A stretch of DNA of 64,000 nt from Cyprinodon diabolis (lineage: Eukaryota > Chordata > Actinopteri > Cyprinodontiformes > Cyprinodontidae), in NCBI GenBank assembly GCA_030533445.1, contig CM060082.1:40456817-40520816 (forward strand), read 5' to 3'. The notes under the pieces are model-generated. The model was not told the DNA's origin and ran no database searches. It saw nothing but the letters and a program-made list of their open reading frames with translations. Positions 57,910 through 64,000 of this stretch are shown one piece after another. The translations under genes were made by a program, and so were the position numbers. Position 1 is the stretch's first letter. Each line of letters opens with the position of its first letter.

Positions 57910-58626
57910 TCAAGAAAGAAAAAAATTTGAATGAAACAAACTTAAGAATGAAAATATAGAACAAATTATTTTGCCCATGTGACATGCAAATTTTATATTT
58001 TCTGTTCGAAAAGGAGCAGGTAGAAGATACATCTTACAATGTCCTGCCCCTTTCCTGCTTGTCAAGTGTTGTTTTTTAAAGTATCCTTCACCTCTTAGAT
58101 CATAACCCCCCTCTCTGTCACCAAACATTTCCTGTATATTGTGTGGAAGTTTTTGATTTCGGACCTTAAACATGAATTGTGAAGTTCTAAATATTACCAG
58201 GTCCCAGAATTTCAGTATATTTGATTTGATAAATGACTGGTTTGTGTGTTCCCAGTATCCCACTTTATGTAGTATTCGGATTGATTTCTTTTGTAAAACG
58301 TATAATGGCTGTAAATTTGTTTTGTATGTATTCCCCCAAACTTCCACACAATATTTTAAATGTGGTACAATGAGTGTGTTGTATAGAATAAACAAAGATT
58401 TGTAGTCCAGGACGAAACTAATTCTTCTTATAACAGCAACACTTTTGGCTATTTTAGATTTTACTAGGCTGATCTGAGGTTTCCAGCTAAACTTATCGTC
58501 TAATATGACACCCAAGAATTTTATTTCATGTACTTGTTCTAAATCAACACTTTCAATTGATATTTTAATTGTTAAAGTAATAGTGGAGGGTTTTCGTGAA
58601 TTTTTGAAAAGACACGCCCTGTTCAC
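57910..58626 (-). pseudogene. Non-LTR retrotransposon ORF2 C-terminal fragment (238 codons)
   Basis: The frame reads VHEIKFLGVILDDKFSWKPQ, LYNTLIVPHLKYCVEVWGNT, LYVLQKKSIRILHKVGYWEH and LLPAPFR. This is the post-catalytic part of a reverse transcriptase, with the FLGV-x-(L/I)-D-(D/E) and H-(L/F)-x-YC motifs of the L2/CR1/jockey group. The catalytic YADD region and everything upstream are missing (5' truncation). The open frame is unusually intact, so the insertion is probably young. The tail is the TTTA repeat. Confidence 0.8.
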
Positions 58627-59594
58627 TTAAAAAAAATTCACATGCACAACCCTGTACCCGCTCCTGAGAGGTAAAGTCTATTAAACACGTGCAAGAGCAA
58701 GCAGGAGCCCATCTCTCCTTGTGCACGCTCTGTTTAAAAGTTTCTGTTTGCATCTCTCATACAAGCTTACTTTTCAAAAGAAGATTTGCAAATTTTCCAC
58801 AACCATTTCCACTCACCAAAACTGAAAATTGTTATCAGTTATTAATCTACAAATAATCCATGGTAACCAGGTTGCAGTCCCACCAAAATGATCTTTTATT
58901 ATGTGGTATGTTTGCAAAGCTCATTAAAGTATATATTAATAATAATGACATTATGGCAAATATTCTACTTAAATAGTATAAATCAGAATATTCTCAGAGC
59001 ATATAAGTTTGTCTACCTCCACAGCTTTAATGAAAAACCCCCACAGAACTGCATCTGCTCTCCCTGTGAGCTGCAGGAGGCAAAGCTCAGCCTGAAGTGG
59101 CCCCAGTCTAAATCATATCACTGATACTTAAGCCCTGTTTACCATTCCCCAACCACAAACAAACACAGACATTCCAGAAAATAAACACAAATGTCATTCC
59201 AGAATCCAAATAAAAAGGGATTTTTTTTAATTAAGTAATGTGCATGACTGCAGAGACAAATCATAGTCTATGGTGACAGACCTCCACTGGAAGAAGATGT
59301 GATCTAAATATTTGGCCAATTCATTTCCTTCCTGTGGATTAAAGTGTCATCATTACCCCCCACCCCTACCCCCATCTAAACATTTACCCCGATCCGATGT
59401 TAACATTTAGATGGAAATCTTGGACATAGAAAAATAATAATGTTGGGAATGTTTACAGGTTGGAGTGGACCTCTAGAAAATAAATGTCGCCGTCTGGAGA
59501 CAGCGAATGAAAAGGTTGTGCTGTTTTCCTAAAAGTGCACCCAGTGGCATGTCAGCTTGTGTGCACGTCGACAGGTTTGAGTTTTTTTTTTTAA

Positions 59595-59613
59595 GGGGGG
59601 GGGGGGGGGGGGG
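59595..59613. repeat. Run of 19 G
   Basis: A homopolymer preceded by a T-run and AA. Length is likely unstable or poorly assembled. Confidence 0.9.
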
Positions 59614-59619
59614 TGATTG

Positions 59620-59935
59620 AAAGGCTGATGAACTGGTAGGTGTAGGGCCACTTTCCCATGAGCTCAGCGGTTGATGCATGTGTGTGCCTCACCCTCCTCA
59701 TGATGCCAGGGCTTTCGCTGCTCTGCCTGTCAGCAAAGGGCCCGTGTAGAATGATGGTTGCACCATGTGGCCCTGCTTTCTCTGCCCAAAGTCACTGGTA
59801 GATGGCTTGAACAGAATTATACACTTAACAGCGAAAGTTTGACCAAACCTGCCTGCTCCCATTAGGTTTGAGTTCTCATTTTCACCCACAAGCAGCCAAC
59901 CATCATCGCCTGACTTGCCCTAACCCTGACCCTAA
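59620..59935. promoter_or_regulatory. Candidate conserved non-coding element
   Basis: A balanced, repeat-free segment that includes GGGCCCGTGTAGAATGATGG, CTTTCTCTGCCCAAAGTCAC and AACAGCGAAAGTTTGACC. It looks unlike the AT-rich neighbours, and no coding frame is convincing. It may be a bambi-linked regulatory element; low certainty. Confidence 0.25.
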
Positions 59936-60121
59936 GATATAAAACAGCAAGCAACGTAGTTAGAGACATGAATAAGTGATGATTGCAGTTTTTCCCAGTT
60001 TTACGTCCGGTCGCGGATCTGCTTTCGCACTGATGTGGTTTTTTGAGGAAAAACGTCCAAAACGTACGAAATAGTGTGCTTAACTTTTCGTACGATTTCA
60101 TACGAACTGATAATGAGAATA

Positions 60122-61342
60122 CACTCACCGGCCACTTTATTAGGTACCCCATGCTAGTAACGGGTTGGACCCCCTTTTGCCTTCAGAACTGCCTCAATTC
60201 TTCGTGGCATAGATTCAACAAGGTGCTGGAAGCATTCCTCAGGGAGTTTGGTCCATATTGACATGATGGCATCACACAGTTGCCGCAGATTTGTCGGCTG
60301 CACATCCATGATGCTAATCTCCCGTTCCACCACATCCCAAAGATGCTCTATTGGATTGAGATCTGGTGACTGTGGAGGCCATTTGAGTACAGTGAACTCA
60401 TTGTCATGTTTAAGAAACCAGTCTGAGATGATTCCAGCTTTATGACATGGCGCATTATCCTGCTGAAAGTAGCCATCAGAAGTTGGGTACATTGTGGTCA
60501 TAAAGGGATGGACATGGTCAGCAACAATACTCAGGTAGGCTGTGGCTTTGCAATGATGCTCAATTGGTACCAAGGGGCCCAAAGAGTGCCAAGAAAATAT
60601 TCCCCACACCATGACACCACCACCACCAGCCTGAACCGTTGATACAAGGCAGGATGGATCCATGCTTTCATGTTGTAGACGCCAAATTCTGACCCTACCA
60701 TCCGAATGTCGCAGCAGAAATCGAGACTAATCAGACCAGGCAACGTTTTTCTTATCTTCTATTGTCCAATTTCGATGAGCTTGTGCAAATTGTAGCCTCA
60801 GTTTCCTGTTCTTAGCTGAAAGGAGTGGCACCCGGTGTGGTCTTCTGCTGCTGTAGCCCATCTGCCTCAAAGTTCAACGTACTGTGCGTTCAGAGATGCT
60901 CTTCTGCCCACCTTGGTTGTAACGGGTGGTTATTTGAGTCACTGTTGCCCTTCTATCAGCTCGGACCAGTCTGGCCATTCTCCTCTGACCTCTGGCATCA
61001 ACAAGGCATTTCCGCCCACAGAACTGTCGCTCACTGGATGTTTTTTCTTTTTCGGACCATTCTCTGTAAACCCTAGAGATGGTTGTGCGTGAAAATCCCA
61101 GTAGATCAGCAGTTTCTGAAATACTCAGACCAGCCCTTCTGGCACCAACAATCATGCCACGTTCAAAGTCACTCAAATCACCTTTCTTCCCCATACTGAT
61201 GCTCGGTTTGAACTGCAGGAGATTGTCTTGACCATGTCTACATGCCTAAATGCACTGAGTTGCTGCCATGTGATTGGCTGCTTAGAAATTAAGTGTTAAC
61301 GAGCAGTTGGACAGGTGTAACTAATAAAGTGGCCAGTGAGTG
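60122..61342 (-). mobile_element. Tc1-like transposon with TA target duplication
   Basis: TA at 60120-60121 and 61343-61344 flanks terminal inverted repeats CACTCACCGGCCACTTTATT and CACTCACTGGCCACTTTATT. The 1.2 kb length is normal for full Tc1 elements. It contains a transposase gene on the - strand with two stops. It apparently landed in or beside an older MITE whose parts lie to its right. Confidence 0.9.
60154..61194 (-). pseudogene. Tc1-like transposase, full length but with two in-frame stops
   Basis: It starts MGKKGDLSDFERGMIVGARR with a helix-turn-helix (SISETADLLGFSRTTISRVY). After ERTVR comes TGA at about 60871-60873, then TLRQMGYSSRRPHRVPLLSA in the same frame. NVAWSD is followed by TAG and SRFLLRHSDGRVRIW. 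The rest is open: GGGGVMVWGIFS, YFQQDNAPCHKA and SPDLNPIEHLWD, ending KAKGGPTRY. The DDE residues lie in WSD, QDN and IEH and are present. No frameshift is needed, only two point-type stops, so decay is recent. Confidence 0.85.
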
Positions 61343-61344
61343 TA

Positions 61345-62430
61345 TGTTGGTAGAGTACAGGGGTAACAAGGGGCGATCAGCCTCTCACGAGTACCTCCCG
61401 ATCAGGAATCAAACATATTTTGAGTCTATGGTCGTTGGCTCAGTGTACAAACAAGGATTCTTCTTCCTCTCAGATGAAAACACAGAAGCATGGCAGGGAT
61501 GCCGGTGAAATGGAGTTCTTTTTGTAAAATTGGTATACTGTAGCAGCCACGTTTCCTCAGCCATGTCTTCGTCAAAATATGTCATGGCCTTTTCTTTTTA
61601 GGGTTTTCAGCACAAAATTGCACAAATTCCCAAGGCAGCGCGTTTCACTCTAGTGAGCTGCATATTAGAGACTGACATTTCGGGAATCCCACGTGTCACG
61701 GGATTCCCGTGGGATGGGAGTCAGTATTAGTAACGATCACGTGATTGGGACGGTACAGGATTAAACATTAACGGGTGCAGACGGGAGCGGGAGCAATCCA
61801 ATAGTACCTAAAAAAAACTAGAATCGATGCCAAAAAATAAAATAAAATAGAGAGAAAAAAAATCCAGTACTGGCGCCGCCATTTTGTAGTTTTTTTCCTT
61901 GAAGCCTACACTATAATTCGAGTCAAAAAAACTACACGACCCAAAAAACTATTTATAATTATTATTCCTTTTACTTTAACTGACCTTTACTACAGTTAGA
62001 CACAGGAACTTAACTGACCCTTCATAGAAATTCAGATTCAATGTATTGGCAGAAATCTTATTGAAGACAACAAGAATGGGAGTGGTGCAGGAGCGGGAGT
62101 CATTCTGAATGGGAGCGGGATGGGAGTGGGAGTAATTTCACCAGGAGTGGGACGGGACAGGATTTAGATTTCTACTATGGCCCGGGATCTGGACGGGACA
62201 CAATTTTTTTCTGTGGGAGTGGGACGGGACAGGAGTGAAAATCCACTCCCGTGTCAGTCTCTACTGCATATTCCTCTTCTCCTGGTTTGGCTTCCGGATA
62301 GACGAGTCCGAGTAATACATCCTGAGCTGTGAACTCACTCTGTATGATAAAACCCTGCGGTTTCGTCATACAGTGTGAGCTGTAGCTGTTTGCAACGATT
62401 GAAAAATTTGCACAGTGTATGCCTGACTTT
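61345..62430. mobile_element. Third copy of the GTACACRGTRCGATTTT MITE family, interrupted
   Basis: The left remnant holds GGGTAACAAGGGGCGATCAG and CAGATGAAAACACAGAAGCA, inverse or direct matches to 4440-4640 and 6450-6475. The right remnant, 62264-62430, ends with CGATTGAAAAATTTGCACAG TGTATGCC, the family terminus. A hAT element splits it and a Tc1 element abuts its left side. Confidence 0.5.
61666..62263. mobile_element. hAT-type element with perfect 8-bp target duplication, nested
   Basis: CTGCATAT at 61658-61665 and 62264-62271 flanks ends TAGAGACTGACATTTCGGGA and the inverse of CTCCCGTGTCAGTCTCTA. GGGACGGGAC and GGGAGCGGGA blocks are repeated inside. There is no transposase frame. Confidence 0.85.
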
Positions 62431-63300
62431 AATTATTTGCACTGAATTTTCACCTCTGAATTTCCCATAGTGCATCAAACTGGAAAACCGAATATTGTGT
62501 GTGAACTTCCGCCCTAATCACTATATAGGGCACTATATTTTACTGTAGATGAGTGTCTTAACATCTACTGGATGAAAAAGTCGTGGACTTGAAATTTCCC
62601 ATTGTGCACCTTGTAAAGTAGTGATCATCAATGGTCATTAGATGTACAGATATATTCCAGATTGTTTTGCGAGAGCTCTCCTCGCAAAGTTTTAATGGGA
62701 TTTGTAGCAGCAACAAATAAAAGATGGAGCAGGCACCATGGGGGGAGGCGGAGTTACGCAACAAACGAGAAGCGAAAAGTAGTGATCATCTCTCTGAACG
62801 GTCAGTTAACTGTTCACTATAAAGTCCATTATATGTTCCCCGCTCTACATACTGATTTAGGGATTTAGGGGTTAGGACGGACGTTCAGCCTAAGATTGTC
62901 ATTGTTAACAGTCACAGAACAGTAAACTTCTTAGCTTTAAATGTTTTTCCTACATCAAGGTTTATTATTTTTAGCAGTAGGGTCTGAAACTTTTGCCTCT
63001 TAGGCCAAAATATATGGAGCTAAATTGGGTCCATAGAGTCTAAAAACCTTTTTTTAATATAAAATGTATAACTGAAACAAAAATATATATATTTCTTAAG
63101 ATAAAAATATAGATTTAAAGCTAAAAGGAATGTTTTAAACTACTTTTGTCTCCTTATCTTATTTTATTTCTATATATATAATTTCACACTGTTTATATGT
63201 GAAGGGTATAATTTTCCTTTGTGGGTTGTAATTTTACCTATTTTATTCTGTCTTATTATATTAGAATTTTATTTTGCTCTGTTGTACTTCTGTCAACGGT

Positions 63301-63356
63301 TCACTGCTTAAAATTAATTTCCCGTAAGGGGTTAATAAAATAATTCTGACTCCGAT
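63301..63356 (+). repeat. SINE/LINE 3' tail
   Basis: AATTTCCCGTAAGGGGTTAA followed by TAAAATAATTCTGA is the common AATAAAG-type terminal block of fish SINE/LINE pairs. The body of the element is not recognisable. Confidence 0.4.
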
Positions 63357-63447
63357 TTTTAAATTACTTTGCTGCAATCAGTTTGGTGGTTTTACCCGTT
63401 TAATTTGAGAGCAGGGAAAATATCCAACACACACTGAAAATACTAAG

Positions 63448-63763
63448 ACAGTGGCGTTGGATATAGGAGTTTGCCCTGAAATCGAAGGGTTGACGGTTCA
63501 AGCCCCGACTCCGACTTTCAGTGTTGTTGTGTCCTTGGGCAAGACACTTCACCTGCATTGTCTACTGATGGTGGTCAGAGGGCCCGGTGGCGCCAGTGTA
63601 CGGCAGCCTTGCTTCTGTCAGTGAGCCCCAGGGCAGCTGTGGCTACAATGTAGCTTGCCACCATCAGTGTGTGTGTGAATGGGTGAATGGATGTAGTGTA
63701 AAGCGCTTTGGTTAGTCTCCTAACTTGAATACAAGTGCTATATAAGTACATGCCATTCACCAT
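63448..63763 (+). mobile_element. tRNA-derived SINE (common teleost family)
   Basis: A B-box-like GGTTCAAGCCC at about 63496-63506 follows a degenerate tRNA head. Then come GTCCTTGGGCAAGACACTTC, CCCGGTGGCGCCAGTGTACG, CCCCAGGGCAGCTGTGGCTA, a GTGTGTGTGAATGGGTGAAT tract and GCGCTTTGG...TGCTATATAAGTAC. These blocks are a hallmark of a widespread teleost SINE. Confidence 0.85.
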
Positions 63764-64000
63764 AAGACAATTTGTTGGTCAAATTCATGATTTCTCCATG
63801 AGATTGTTGTTGTGTGCTGATATAAGCAGCTTAAAAGATGTTTTTTTATAAACAGTTTCTTAAACCTATGTTTATGTAAATATCTACAATGTTTTAAAGA
63901 TGTTTTCCATCACCCAGTTTCCAAATGCAACTGCTGGGAATTGCTAGCTTTCGTATTTGTCCCCATCCCAGGCTGGGGGGTGGGGAAGTTTGAAACTGAA
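63764..64000. other. Window edge
   Basis: AT-rich sequence after the SINE. Nothing recognisable is seen up to the window end. Confidence 0.5.

Noticed and set aside
1..64000. CRISPR arrays, operons, phage or other prokaryotic systems
   Set aside because: No regularly spaced direct repeats and no prokaryotic gene organisation. The window is clearly vertebrate.
1..64000. tRNA, rRNA or microRNA genes
   Set aside because: tRNA-like boxes occur only in the two SINEs. No complete cloverleaf, rRNA block or convincing microRNA hairpin distinct from transposon palindromes was seen.
1..64000. Endogenous retrovirus
   Set aside because: No long terminal repeat pair, primer-binding site or gag/pol/env-like frame was recognised. 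Reverse transcriptase relics here are of non-LTR or Penelope-like type.

Overview
The window is vertebrate nuclear DNA, almost certainly from a teleost fish. It carries intron-rich genes with vertebrate splice sites. It has AT-rich non-coding DNA and a dense load of typical fish mobile elements: hAT, PIF/Harbinger, Tc1, pogo, L2-like LINEs, a Penelope-like relic and tRNA-derived SINEs. Only two protein-coding genes can be supported, both on the + strand.

Gene 1 is wac (WW domain-containing adaptor with coiled-coil). Thirteen coding exons run from 2024 to 33816 and join in phase into 546 codons plus a stop. The WW domain lies in the exon at 13281-13396 and the C-terminal coiled coil in the last two exons. 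The human protein is about 647 residues. The difference is one block of about 100 residues that should lie between the exons ending at 13595 and starting at 23451; I found no trace of it, and the flanking exons join in frame without it. The 3' UTR holds a run of 30 G and a poly(A) signal at 34818.

Gene 2 is bambi (BMP and activin membrane-bound inhibitor), a kinase-less TGF-beta receptor-like membrane protein of 253 residues. Its three coding exons lie at 49133-49208, 50772-51041 and 51412-51827. Upstream is a GC-rich, TATA-less leader with several short upstream ORFs; downstream is an ATTAAA poly(A) signal. WAC and BAMBI are also neighbours on human chromosome 10p12, so this is ancient conserved synteny. 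WAC supports H2B ubiquitination and transcription, while BAMBI damps TGF-beta/BMP signalling; nothing suggests they share a pathway.

Layout: 1-2023, upstream DNA and wac promoter. 2024-34823, wac, with the large introns at 3286-12741 and 13596-23450 filled with MITEs, LINE tails, a SINE and hAT elements. 34824-48500, intergenic DNA holding RecQ-helicase-like repeats, a pogo element with a nested hAT-like insertion, hAT remnants, a long TA microsatellite, a LINE fragment and a palindromic element. 48560-52340, bambi. 52340-64000, downstream DNA with candidate conserved non-coding elements, LINE tails, an RT fragment, a Tc1 copy with two stops, a nested hAT and a SINE.

I did not find a convincing new biological system. 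The items most worth a second look are the missing wac exon, a tandem CAG splice acceptor in wac, upstream ORFs in bambi, candidate enhancers around bambi, and several nested or chimeric transposon remnants with clear target-site duplications.
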